NCBI RefSeq assembly: GCF_016616235.1
Contig: NZ_CP067100.1
Coordinates: 2,415,001-2,479,000 of the forward strand
Reading direction: 5' to 3'
DNA length: 64,000 bases
Origin: Bradyrhizobium diazoefficiens
GTDB lineage: Bacteria; Pseudomonadota; Alphaproteobacteria; Rhizobiales; Xanthobacteraceae
This document shows, one piece after another, positions 8,196-15,754 of this stretch. The notes under the pieces are model-generated. The model saw only the letters and a list, made by a program, of their open reading frames with translations. It was not told the origin of the DNA and did not search any database. The translations under genes were made by a program, and so were the position numbers. Position 1 is the stretch's first letter, and every line of letters starts with the position of its first letter.

Positions 8196-8282
8196 CTACT
8201 TCTTTTTCTTTGAAGTCTTCTTTGCCACCTTCTTGGTGGCTGCCTTCGCGGTCTTCTTTGCCTTCTTGGCTTTCTTGGCCAT
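8196..8282 (-). CDS. 28-residue lysine/alanine-rich histone-like miniprotein
   Basis: The ATG at 8282 opens a 28-codon gene, MAKKAKKAKKTAKAATKKVA and eight more residues ending KKKK. More than half of the residues are lysine, and the rest are mostly alanine and threonine, as in the C-terminal tail of histone H1 and in small DNA-binding proteins of Bradyrhizobium. It probably coats or compacts DNA. The purine-rich sequence just upstream of the ATG (AGAGGAC on the coding strand) can serve as ribosome binding site. The terminator at 8037-8075 lies downstream. Confidence 0.6.
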   Translation of the reverse strand: MAKKAKKAKKTAKAATKKVAKKTSKKKK

Positions 8283-8634
8283 GTCGTCCTCTGTAAAGAA
8301 TTGACTCAGTGAACATGCCCACGCCGTGCATCGACATGCGCACCGGTGAGACGCTATCACAAAAGCAAAACTGATACCAACGAGACGTGATCCGCATTGA
8401 GTCGCTCGCCGGAGGCACTCGCCCTCGGGCCCGCCGTCATTGCATGCCGGCGTCGCTATCACTGCCCTTCGGATCGGGTGCCTTCTTAACCGGTCTCGCG
8501 ACTGCACTCGGTCCCGGGTCCCGCCGCTACGCGTCGGCGCTATGCTGACCCTCCTGCGGGTGCCTCTTTTGATTCTCTCACTCTTCTCTTGTTGTGAGCT
8601 CTGCCGGGCTACCCGGCATTCTCATGGTTGAGAT
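8283..8634. other. Non-coding junction between repair island and conjugation module
   Basis: No gene is supported. The stretch has several GC hairpins, the best being TGCCGGG/CCCGGCA at 8602-8618. The conserved leader sequence of the next gene begins at 8635. If the element has a border near here, I cannot identify an attachment site from the sequence alone. Confidence 0.35.
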
Positions 8635-8890
8635 CTAAGGGGCGCTGCCCCTCGCGCGCGCCAGGGTAAAGCGTCGGCTTACGCCGGCGCCGTCCCGAGC
8701 GGTCTCCCCGGTCTTCCGCGCGTCCTCTGATTCCTCACTCTTCCGAAAGACCGGCATGCGCTTGTGCAGACCCGCTCACTGAGCGGCCCTGTCGGGCGGG
8801 TGATCCCCCTCCGCCCGGTTCGCCCTGGCACTTGTTACCCCCGGTCTCGCCGACGGGCAGGGGCGCAGGCGCGGAGTGCGCCCTGCACCC
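8635..8890 (+). ncRNA. Conserved structured leader A, upstream of the ParB-like gene
   Basis: About 255 bases that align with leader B (12049-12295). Conserved blocks lie at 8635-8658, 8697-8721, 8790-8814 and 8821-8861. Between them are hairpins whose paired bases differ from leader B yet still pair: GGGGC/GCCCC near 8639-8651, GCGTCGGC/GCCGGCGC near 8671-8690, and CCGCTC/GAGCGG near 8772-8786. No in-frame coding is shared: the open frames over the two leaders differ relative to the downstream start. I read it as a cis-acting RNA or shared regulatory leader. Class unknown. Confidence 0.5.
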
Positions 8891-8913
8891 ATGAAGGCAA
8901 AGGGAGATTGATC

Positions 8914-10923
8914 ATGTCGGCCAAGCACATTGAAGCCATTCCCGAGAGCGGGACGGAGATTTTCATTCCGCTGAACAAGCTCAAGAAGTCGCCGAAGAAC
9001 GCGCGCAAGACGCCGCACAGCGAGGCGGCGATCGAGGCGTATGCAGCGAGCATCGCCGCCAAGGGCATCTTGCAAAATCTGGTGATCGAACCGGAGTTGG
9101 ACGGAGAAGGAGCGACCACGGGGTTCTATTTCGTGACCATCGGTGAGGGCAGACGCCTTGCCCAGCTTCTGCGGGCGAAGCGGAAGGAGATCAAGAAGAC
9201 CGAGCCGATCCGCTGCATCATCGACACCGCGAACGATCCGCACGAAATCAGCCTGGACGAGAACGTCACCCGGGAAAACATGCATCCTGCCGACCAGTTC
9301 GAGGCGTTCAAGAAGCTGGCGGAAGAACGCGGTTTCGGTGCAGAGGAAATTGCCGCCCGTTTCGGCGTGACGCCGCATGTCGTGCGGCAGCGCCTACGGC
9401 TCGGCGCGGTCTCCCCGAAACTGATGCAGGTCTATCGCGATGGCGATCTGACGCTAGAACAGCTGATGGCCTTTGCCATCACCGATGATCATGCCCGGCA
9501 GGAAGGCGTCTATGAGCGCCTGTCCTATAACCGGGATGCCAGCACCATCCGCCGCATGCTCACCGAAACCCACGTGGCCGCCACCGACCGCCGCGCGCGC
9601 TTTGTCGGGATCGAGGCCTACACCGAAGCAGGCGGTACGGTCCTTCGCGATCTTTTCACCGAGGATCGCGGCGGCTATCTGGAGGATGTGGCGCTGCTCG
9701 ATCTTTTGGTAACCGCAAAGCTCGGCCGTGAGGCCGATGCGGTGCGGTCAGCCGAGGGTTGGAAATGGACGGAAGCCCATCTTGATTTTCCGCACGCGCA
9801 CGGCATGCGGCGGACCTATCCGCATCCGGTCGAGCTTTCCGCGGAAGATCAGGCCGCTCTTACTGCGGCACAGACGGATTTCGATCGGCTGACCGAACAG
9901 CATCAGGCGGCTGAGGAACTTGCTGACGACGTAGATGCACGGTTCGGCGAGCTTGAGGCCGAAATCGAGCGGCTGGAAGCGAAGCGGCAGGCCTATGATC
10001 CTGACGACATTGCACGCGGAGGCGCTTTCGTGATCCTCAATCACGACGGCAGCATTCGGATCGAGCGCGGGTTCATCCGCCCGGCAGACGAGAAACCCCA
10101 AGCCCAAACGGAGGAAGGGAGCGACCCGCAGGGGGCGAATGAGGGCGCGGACACAGATGGCCATGCGGCGCAAGGTGGTCATGAAGAAGCCGTTGCGGAG
10201 GACGAGGACGACGACAGACCCCTATCTGACGTTCTCGTTCGCGACCTCACCGCACATCGCACCTTGGGGCTGAGGCTCAATTTGAGCGAACAGCCCGAAA
10301 CCGCAATCGTGGCCGTCACGCATGCGCTCGCGGCCCAAATCTTCTATCTCGGCGCGGATGCGCATGTCGTTGGTATCCAGCCAGTCAAGACCGATTTGGC
10401 TGGGCATGCGGACGGTATCGAGGATACACCCGCCGGCAAGGCCTGGGCGGATCGTCACGCCAATTGGGCAAGGCAGATGCCGCGGGACGTGGCTGGTCTT
10501 TGGGCTTTCGTGGCCGAACTCGACCACGACAGCCGCATGGCCTTGTTTGCGCATTGCACCGCATTGACCGTCAATGCGGTGAAACTGCCGTGGGAGCGGC
10601 GGCCGCGGGCGCTGTCAACGGCCGACCGGCTGGCGGAAGCCGTGTCTCTTGACATGACCGGCTATTGGCGGCCGACGGTGCGTAGCTATCTGGGTCGCGT
10701 CACCAAGGCGCGTATTCTGGAGGCGGTTTGCGAGGGCGTGAGCGCCGAGGCGGCCGAGCGTATGGTGGACATGAAGAAGGTCGACATGGCGGAAGCCGCC
10801 GAACAATTGCTAGCGGCGACCGACTGGCTGCCTTCGCTGCTGAGAACAGCGAAGTCGCAGGATCGCGCCGATGCTTCAACTGACGTGCAGGACGGCGACG
10901 CGTATTCGGAGGCCGCGGAATGA
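8914..10923 (+). CDS. ParB-like partition/nuclease-domain protein of the ICE
   Basis: The protein has 669 residues from ATG 8914 (AGGGAGA just upstream). The N-terminal ParB/Srx-fold domain covers about residues 15-110, with GEGRRLAQLL and the segment LDENVTRENMHPADQFEAF typical of ParB box II and its partner helix. A helix-turn-helix follows near 130-150 (IAARFGVTPHVVRQRLRLG). The middle has a coiled coil (310-350), and an acidic linker near 410-440 leads to a helical C-terminal domain. Such proteins open the transfer module of many rhizobial ICEs and plasmids. Their task is not settled; DNA binding is expected. Confidence 0.88.
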   Translation: MSAKHIEAIPESGTEIFIPLNKLKKSPKNARKTPHSEAAIEAYAASIAAKGILQNLVIEPELDGEGATTGFYFVTIGEGRRLAQLLRAKRKEIKKTEPIRCIIDTANDPHEISLDENVTRENMHPADQFEAFKKLAEERGFGAEEIAARFGVTPHVVRQRLRLGAVSPKLMQVYRDGDLTLEQLMAFAITDDHARQEGVYERLSYNRDASTIRRMLTETHVAATDRRARFVGIEAYTEAGGTVLRDLFTEDRGGYLEDVALLDLLVTAKLGREADAVRSAEGWKWTEAHLDFPHAHGMRRTYPHPVELSAEDQAALTAAQTDFDRLTEQHQAAEELADDVDARFGELEAEIERLEAKRQAYDPDDIARGGAFVILNHDGSIRIERGFIRPADEKPQAQTEEGSDPQGANEGADTDGHAAQGGHEEAVAEDEDDDRPLSDVLVRDLTAHRTLGLRLNLSEQPETAIVAVTHALAAQIFYLGADAHVVGIQPVKTDLAGHADGIEDTPAGKAWADRHANWARQMPRDVAGLWAFVAELDHDSRMALFAHCTALTVNAVKLPWERRPRALSTADRLAEAVSLDMTGYWRPTVRSYLGRVTKARILEAVCEGVSAEAAERMVDMKKVDMAEAAEQLLAATDWLPSLLRTAKSQDRADASTDVQDGDAYSEAAE

Positions 10924-10930
10924 GGACTGA

Positions 10931-10963
10931 GCCGGGGCCGCGTAGGCGCCCCCGGCGGGTTTT
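10931..10963 (+). terminator. Probable terminator after the ParB-like gene
   Basis: GCCGGGG (10931-10937) pairs with CCCCGGC (10950-10956), followed by GGGTTTTAAATTTT. It begins 8 bases after the stop codon of the ParB-like gene. Position and T-tract fit intrinsic termination. Confidence 0.55.
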
Positions 10964-11453
10964 AAATTTTCGGCCGCGCGCCGGACCCGCGCGCGGCCGC
11001 TTCGATCAATGCAAAGCGGCGACCGCCCACACAAGCCCTCGACTCGGATATGGGCCACGATCTGTCCGATCCACGCCGTTTGCCGCACCAGTGAGGACGG
11101 CTGTGTCGCACTCGCCTCATCAGGACGATGCGATTCAGGGCGGACGCTTTGATGGTGTGATGACTGCGAGCATCGAGATCGCGCGCAGGCAGATAACTCC
11201 AGCGGCACATTTGGTCTCCTACGCGAAAATGCGCTTGGTTTCGCTTGTGTTTGCCAAGATGCGTCTTTTTTGCCGTTGATGCGCGGGTGCCAGCAGATGT
11301 TCGATCCGCCCAGGCATGTCCTTGTGCCGCGTCGGTGTCGGCCGCCATGGTTGTCTCCGTCAGTTCGTTCATGGCGCGTCCAACGCAACCTCGAATGGGC
11401 TGATCAGGCCCGAGGGCCGGCAAGAGCCTTGATCGCCTTCCCGCAACGGCTGC

Positions 11454-11515
11454 GCCTGCTTTTTTCCCCTGCCGCGAAGTGGCGGCATTCCTCGCGGGAA
11501 GACAAAAAAGCAGGC
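11454..11515. repeat. Long inverted repeat with nested hairpin
   Basis: GCCTGCTTTTTT (11454-11465) is perfectly complementary to AAAAAAGCAGGC (11504-11515). Inside, TGCCGC pairs with GCGGCA around 11470-11487. It lies about 120 bases upstream of the DUF736 gene. It may be a terminator, an operator or part of a structured leader. Confidence 0.5.
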
Positions 11516-11632
11516 TATCGCCGTCCTCCGCTGTCGCTGCGGGCCTGACGGCTGCGGGCCGATCGCTCCCCGGGCCAAGGATCGCCATCGAGGCTGCGAT
11601 GGGCGCGGCCCGAGCAACAAACGGAGACCATC

Positions 11633-11944
11633 ATGGCTACCATCGGCACCTTTACCGCTTCGGACAACGGCTACATCGGTTCGATCAAGACGCTGACCCT
11701 GAACGTCAAGGCAAGGTTCGCGGCATCCGAGAAGGACAACGACAAGGCGCCCGACTACCGCATCTTCGCCGGTACGACCGAGCTCGGTGCCGCCTGGAAG
11801 AAGACCGCCCGCGAGACCGATCGCGAATACCTCTCGGTCAAGCTCGACGATCCGACTTTCCCGGCCCCGATCTACGCCTCGCTGGTGAAGGTCGAAGGCG
11901 ACGAGGGCTTCGCCTTGATCTGGTCCCGCCGCAACGGCGACTGA
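11633..11944 (+). CDS. DUF736 family protein
   Basis: The 103-residue protein begins [20 protein letters not shown] and ends [14 protein letters not shown], the full DUF736 domain. These small proteins are a constant part of rhizobial ICE and plasmid transfer modules, next to DUF932 and ParB-like genes; some reports call them conjugal-transfer accessory proteins, but the function is not established. GGAGA lies 5 bases before the ATG. A strong terminator follows at 11961. Confidence 0.93.
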   Translation: MATIGTFTASDNGYIGSIKTLTLNVKARFAASEKDNDKAPDYRIFAGTTELGAAWKKTARETDREYLSVKLDDPTFPAPIYASLVKVEGDEGFALIWSRRNGD

Positions 11945-11960
11945 TCCCACGGGATCGTCA

Positions 11961-11988
11961 GCCCCGCCTCCTCGGAGGCGGGGCTTTT
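11961..11988 (+). terminator. Rho-independent terminator after DUF736
   Basis: A perfect 10-bp stem, GCCCCGCCTC / GAGGCGGGGC, with a CTCG tetraloop (11961-11984) is followed by TTTTC. It starts 16 bases after the stop of the DUF736 gene. Confidence 0.85.
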
Positions 11989-12048
11989 CTGCATTTTATT
12001 TCGCCGCTTCGGGAGGAAGAAGAAGCGCATTTTTCTTTGAGGAGATTG

Positions 12049-12295
12049 CTAAGGGCTCCGCCCTCGCGCAGGCAAGGGTGAAGCACGGCTCGCCGTGCCG
12101 GCCGGAGCGGTATCCCCGGTCTTCCGCGCAAAAGATCTTCACGACGACGATGTCGTCGGGCGCGTGCAGACGCGCGCTTCGCGCGCCCTTGTCAGGCGGG
12201 TGATCCCCCTCCGCTCCGGCCGCCCTTGCCCTTGCTACCCCAGGTCTCGCCGACGGGCAGGGTTGCAGCGCAGCGCTGCGCTTCAACCTCAGCCC
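12049..12295 (+). ncRNA. Conserved structured leader B, upstream of the DUF932 gene
   Basis: The partner of leader A (8635-8890). Hairpins: GGGC/GCCC near 12053-12063; CACGGC/GCCGTG near 12083-12098; GACGAC/GTCGTC near 12142-12158; GCGCGC/GCGCGC near 12171-12185; GCGCA/TGCGC near 12267-12281. A long-range perfect pairing joins GGCCGGAGCGG (12100-12110) to CCGCTCCGGCC (12211-12221) and would close a multibranch structure. The block 12105-12129 differs from leader A at one base of 25. It ends 15 bases before the DUF932 start. Confidence 0.5.
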
Positions 12296-12309
12296 ATAGG
12301 AGAACGACC

Positions 12310-13506
12310 ATGAACATGATGACATTGTCCCAGAGCGAACAGCCTGTTTCGGGAGGTTTCCGCGTGGATGTATCGCGCGGCCAGCGGATCGGCCGCGTGT
12401 CGTCCGAGTGGTTTGCGCGACCGGATGACGAGCGGTATCTGAACCTGCCGGACCTTTATGAAGCAGTGCGAGGACGGGCCGAGCGCGCGCAGGCGCGGAC
12501 GGTGGAGAGCCGCGCGATCCGGGTGGAGGCGAGCCGGGACAATGCCGAGCGGCTGACCCTGACGGTGCCGGGACGTGACGAGCCGGTGGCGCCGACCCAT
12601 TGGAGTTTTGGCCAGTTGTGTACGCTGGTCAGTGCGCCGACATCTTATCTGCGGCAGCTTCCCGCAGCCCTATCCGCTATCAATCTGCAACACGGTTTTT
12701 TGTCACATCGCGCCGAGCTCGTGAAAACCTTGGAGGCCAACAACGGACGCGTTGAGCTTCGTGCCGTGACCGGGCCGGACTATGGCCGCATCTGGGATCA
12801 TGAGTTGGTCGCAGCGGTCATGAAGATCGCGGGCAATGGCACGGGTGACACGCGGTGGAAGGTCCCGGGCGTGATGGACTGGGCCACCATGACCCATAAT
12901 CCGTTTGTGGACGTGACCAAGGACACGACCACGCTCTATGGCAGTGACCGGGATGTGTTCCTGTTTCTGGTCGACGACACCAACCCGATCGAAGCCGGGC
13001 GCCTGCCGGATGGATCACCGGATTTGTATTTCCGGGGGTTCTACTGCTGGAACAGTGAAGTCGGCAGCAAGACGCTTGGGATCGCGAGCTTCTATCTCCG
13101 CGCCGTCTGCATGAACCGTAATCTTTGGGGCGTCGAGAATTTCGAGAAGATCACGATTCGGCATTCCAAATTTGCCGCTCAACGGTTCGCCCATGAAGCT
13201 GCGCCAGCGCTAACGAGCTTTGCCAACTCGTCACCTGCGCTATTCGTGGCCGGGATCAAGGCAGCGCGGGAGCGGATCGTTGCCCGCACGGACGACGACC
13301 GGGAGACGTTCCTCCGCAAAGGCGGGTTTTCCAAATCCAAGACCTCGAAGATCATCGAGACCGTCTTGGGCGAGGAAAACCGCAAGCCGGAAAGCATCTT
13401 TGATTTCGTGCAAGGCATTACTGCGTTTGCTCGCGGCAAGGCTCATCAGGACACACGACTTGAACTGGAAGGCAAAGCGAAACGATTGATGGAGCGCGCA
13501 ATCTGA
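12310..13506 (+). CDS. DUF932 domain protein
   Basis: The 398-residue protein starts at ATG 12310, which follows AGGAGAACGACC. The DUF932 domain covers about residues 50-300, with the FYCWNSEVGSKTLGI and LRAVCMNRNLWGVE segments typical of the family (phage- and plasmid-borne proteins, sometimes labelled anti-restriction or YfjQ-like). Function is unproven. It is a standard member of this ICE type. Separate transcription is likely: it has its own leader (B) behind a terminator. Confidence 0.9.
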   Translation: MNMMTLSQSEQPVSGGFRVDVSRGQRIGRVSSEWFARPDDERYLNLPDLYEAVRGRAERAQARTVESRAIRVEASRDNAERLTLTVPGRDEPVAPTHWSFGQLCTLVSAPTSYLRQLPAALSAINLQHGFLSHRAELVKTLEANNGRVELRAVTGPDYGRIWDHELVAAVMKIAGNGTGDTRWKVPGVMDWATMTHNPFVDVTKDTTTLYGSDRDVFLFLVDDTNPIEAGRLPDGSPDLYFRGFYCWNSEVGSKTLGIASFYLRAVCMNRNLWGVENFEKITIRHSKFAAQRFAHEAAPALTSFANSSPALFVAGIKAARERIVARTDDDRETFLRKGGFSKSKTSKIIETVLGEENRKPESIFDFVQGITAFARGKAHQDTRLELEGKAKRLMERAI

Positions 13507-13515
13507 TGACCTGAG

Positions 13516-13595
13516 CCGCGCGACCGGCTTTCGGTTGCGCGGCCATGCTATCCAGAATGGTGCGTCGCCGCCGATCCGGCAGGCTGGATCGGCGG
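13516..13595. terminator. Two strong hairpins between convergent DUF932 and XRE genes
   Basis: The first stem has 11 pairs (13516-13526 with 13532-13542, one G-T). The second, CCGCCGATCC/GGATCGGCGG, lies at 13568-13577 and 13586-13595. Neither is followed by a T-run. Position between two converging genes suggests a bidirectional stop or RNA-stabilising structure. Confidence 0.4.
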
Positions 13596-13647
13596 TGACG
13601 CGTATCCGCGTCCGGCGTTCGCCGGCCTCCGGCCGGCTCGTGGAAGG

Positions 13648-13875
13648 TCAGGATCGAACCTTGGACACTTTTTCCTCAAGCAGATCTGCAGGTCGGACAT
13701 CCAACGCTTGGGCAATCTGCCAGATTGTAAGCAACGTTGCGTTTTGCAGCCCTCGCTCCATGCTGCTTACGAAGGCCCGGTCGACGCCCATGCGTTCTGC
13801 AACTGCCTCTTGGCTCAAGCCAAGGGCCAGTCGAAATCGACGCGCGTTCGCTCCGAAGACCTTGCGAATATCCAT
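13648..13875 (-). CDS. XRE-family regulator (QseC-like position)
   Basis: The 75-residue protein from ATG 13875 is one helix-turn-helix domain: ARRFRLALGLSQEAVAERMG, VDRAFVSSMERG, then NATLLTIWQIAQALDV, the standard XRE five-helix pattern. A TTG start at 13893 is possible but less likely. It stands divergent from a small DUF2285-related gene at 14107. In the symbiosis island ICEMlSymR7A an XRE protein, QseC, is likewise divergent from the antiactivator gene qseM and binds operators between them. The inverted repeat at 13895-13927 would be its target here (inference). Confidence 0.8.
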   Translation of the reverse strand: MDIRKVFGANARRFRLALGLSQEAVAERMGVDRAFVSSMERGLQNATLLTIWQIAQALDVRPADLLEEKVSKVRS

Positions 13876-13894
13876 CCGCAGGATAGGAAGCAAT

Positions 13895-13927
13895 CGCGTA
13901 TTTTGGCGCTACGTGTTATAATACGCG
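13895..13927. promoter_or_regulatory. Candidate operator between the XRE and DUF2285-related genes
   Basis: CGCGTATT (13895-13902) is repeated inverted as AATACGCG (13920-13927), 17 bases apart, about 20 bases upstream of the XRE start and 180 upstream of the divergent gene. Geometry fits binding by a dimeric XRE regulator. Confidence 0.5.
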
Positions 13928-14106
13928 GAGCTTGGATGTTGAGGGTCACGGACGGAGCTTCGATTGCTGAAACGTCGAGAAATGCGGCTTATTGAGCCCT
14001 CGCCCGAGCGGGTGGCATGCCATATGCTCAGGCTGGGAACCGTTCGAGCCGCCGAGGCTCGCGCGTCCCAATTTGATTTTCGATCACGCGCATATTGTAG
14101 TCTCTG

Positions 14107-14379
14107 ATGTCGAAGCCGCCGCTAAATCCTGACGTCGCAGATGTCGCACCGAACGAGCCGGCGCTGACTGCCTATGACGAACAGCATGTCGTCACGTACA
14201 TTCGCCTTTTGCAGGCGGAAGGCGAGAGGGCAGACTGGCGAGAAGTGGCTCGCGTGGTCTTGCATATGGACCCAGAGCGAGAGCCAGACCGCGCGAGAAG
14301 CGCATATCAAAGTCATCTTGCGCGCGCTAAATGGATGACTGAACAGGGCCGCCTATTACGTGGCACCGGCTCGAAATAG
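14107..14379 (+). CDS. Small DUF2285-related protein (QseM-like antiactivator)
   Basis: The 90-residue protein carries TAYDEQHVVTYIRLLQAE and WREVARVVLHMDPEREPDRA, ending SHLARAKWMTEQGRLLRG, the pattern of the small stand-alone DUF2285-type proteins of rhizobial ICEs. In ICEMlSymR7A the counterpart QseM binds and silences the activators FseA and TraR, holding down excision and transfer. The divergent XRE gene and the downstream FseA-like gene match that circuit gene for gene. The assignment is by family and context. Confidence 0.8.
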   Translation: MSKPPLNPDVADVAPNEPALTAYDEQHVVTYIRLLQAEGERADWREVARVVLHMDPEREPDRARSAYQSHLARAKWMTEQGRLLRGTGSK

Positions 14380-14447
14380 AACAGAATCGCCGCCTGGTGA
14401 CCTGCAGGAAGAACTATTTTCTTTTGGTGACCGGTGGTCATTCCGGT

Positions 14448-14461
14448 GCACCACGTGGTGC
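14448..14461. promoter_or_regulatory. 14-bp perfect palindrome upstream of the FseA-like gene
   Basis: GCACCACGTGGTGC is self-complementary over 14 bases and lies 84 bases before ATG 14545. LuxR-type regulators such as TraR bind palindromes of 18-20 bases in this position, and this ICE carries its own LuxI/LuxR pair. It is a candidate tra box. The length is shorter than typical. Confidence 0.4.
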
Positions 14462-14544
14462 CAAACTAGGGTCTTCCTGCAACCGCTTCGTTCATACCTA
14501 TTGCGGCGCAATCGTTGTTAGCTGTGTGCAATGGGGCGGAAGCA

Positions 14545-15316
14545 ATGCCTGAATTCGACTGGCGGTCGCCGGAATCCTACAAAAGCCTAAAAGACGCTGA
14601 AATCACCGACATCGCCTGGGAATGTCTTCGCCGCAACGCGGACTACCGACGCGACTTTGAGGCGATGATCGCCAGCAGCCCGGACGGCGAAGTGACCGAG
14701 GAATTCAGGAGGAGGTGGGGCCTCTGCTTTCGCCCATGACCCGCAGAGGTCCTACGACGAGCAAACGATCTTTTGGGCGCCAGAGGTTTTAGCGGCGGTC
14801 GTTCCGGTCAAGGTCGCAGTGCCTGAAGAGGGCGGGGCGCCGTCTCAGCCACTGCTCGACCTTACAGCTGGGGAGGTGCGCCGAGCTGTCGATGGCTGGC
14901 ATGCCGTGCTGCGTATCGGCCCGGTTGATCACCGTGTCTGGTCCAAAGAGCCGCCGGTGCTCGGCGCGTCATACGCAGCCGAACTGCCGTTTGACGGCGA
15001 TTTCGACGCGCGTGCGTATGCAGCCCGCCGGCTGTGGCGAGCGATGAATGGACGCGCGCCAGGTCCTGCCTTTCATCATCTCTCGAAACAGCGACGCGAA
15101 CGCTTGAGCGCTGCGATCCGAGCGCTCGATGCGCATAGCGCCGGCGGCAGCTATCGCGTTATCGCCGAAGCGCTGTTCGGCAAGAAGCGCGTGCCCGATC
15201 GCGCGTGGAAGACGCATGATCTGCGCAATCGAACGGTCCGCTTGGTGCAAAGCGGCCTCGCGTTGATGCGCGGTGGTTACCGCAAACTCCTGCGGCCAAG
15301 GCGCAGGGACGAGTAG
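14545..15316 (+). CDS. FseA-like activator: DUF6499 and DUF2285 halves joined by a +1 frameshift
   Basis: Frame one (14545-14739) gives MPEFDWRSPESYKSLKDAEI and on to EEFRRRWGLCFRP, the DUF6499 domain, then stops at TGA 14737. One base on, the frame starting GAC 14738 reads DPQRSYDEQTIFWAPEVLAA straight into the DUF2285 domain and ends at 15316. The fused product has about 256 residues, the family's usual length. In ICEMlSymR7A the same two halves are fused by programmed +1 ribosomal frameshifting to give FseA, activator of the excisionase gene. The shift site here is CCC-A-UGA-C: a stop in the poor UGAC context exactly at the junction. A plain mutation gives the same picture. Confidence 0.8.
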
Positions 15317-15329
15317 CGCAGTCGCCCGA

Positions 15330-15369
15330 GGGGTGCCGAAAATCATACCCTCAACATTCGGCATTCCCC
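15330..15369. promoter_or_regulatory. Inverted repeat upstream of the excisionase gene
   Basis: GGGG-TGCCGAA (15330-15340) faces TTCGGCA-TT-CCCC (15357-15369), an inverted repeat with 16 bases between arms. It begins 13 bases after the FseA-like stop and ends 81 bases before ATG 15451. It could be the activator's operator for the excisionase gene, or a transcript end structure; no T-run follows. Confidence 0.4.
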
Positions 15370-15450
15370 TTCGAGATCTTGCTCCTCCATGATGTCCGCA
15401 CACACGCCGGCCTAGCCAAGCGTGGTGCGCTGTCCTCTTGGAGTCCTCAA

Positions 15451-15732
15451 ATGCCCGATCCGATGGCCGGTCTTCCCCCGCGCTTCCTGCGTACACCTGA
15501 GGCCGCGCGCTATCTTGGCCTGTCCGGTCGCACGCTGGAAAAGCACCGCACGTACGGTACTGGACCGACCTATCGGAAGATTGGCGGACGTGTCGTCTAC
15601 GCCCTTGATGACCTGAAGGCGTGGGCCGACCGGGGCGCCAAGACGTCGACCTCCGATCCGGGGAAGGGGACCGTTCTGCCGGCCAAAAAGCATCCGGCGC
15701 TGCGGCCGTATGCAGGCCAAGAGCGCCGCTGA
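15451..15732 (+). CDS. MerR/AlpA-type excisionase-like protein (RdfS-like)
   Basis: The 93-residue protein from ATG 15451 has one winged-helix motif of the HTH_17 class: FLRTPEAARYLGLSGRTLEK, then HRTYGTGPTYRKIGGRVVYA and LDDLKAW. The DNA-recognition helix lies at residues 20-32. This is the fold of recombination directionality factors such as RdfS, which steer the integrase toward excision. It directly follows the FseA-like activator, as expected if activation drives excision. No integrase is in the window. It overlaps no gene; the initiator gene starts 22 bases downstream. Confidence 0.75.
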   Translation: MPDPMAGLPPRFLRTPEAARYLGLSGRTLEKHRTYGTGPTYRKIGGRVVYALDDLKAWADRGAKTSTSDPGKGTVLPAKKHPALRPYAGQERR

Positions 15733-15754
15733 TTGCCGCGTGAGAGCAACGATC

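Larger units (their letters stand above)
10924..11632. other. 700-base non-coding region with hairpins
   Basis: No gene is supported; all open frames here are GC-frame shadows. It holds a terminator-like hairpin (10931-10963), an 11-bp perfect inverted repeat (CGGCCGCGCGC at 10971-10981 with its partner at 10989-10999), and a 12-bp inverted repeat at 11454-11515. Bases 11615-11630 supply the ribosome binding site (GGAGA) of the DUF736 gene. Confidence 0.45.

Noticed and set aside
8764..8913. In-frame extension of the ParB-like gene into leader A
   Set aside because: The frame extends in copy A and in copy B differently relative to the downstream starts, and the extension is compositionally unlike protein; the sequence conservation is better explained by RNA structure.
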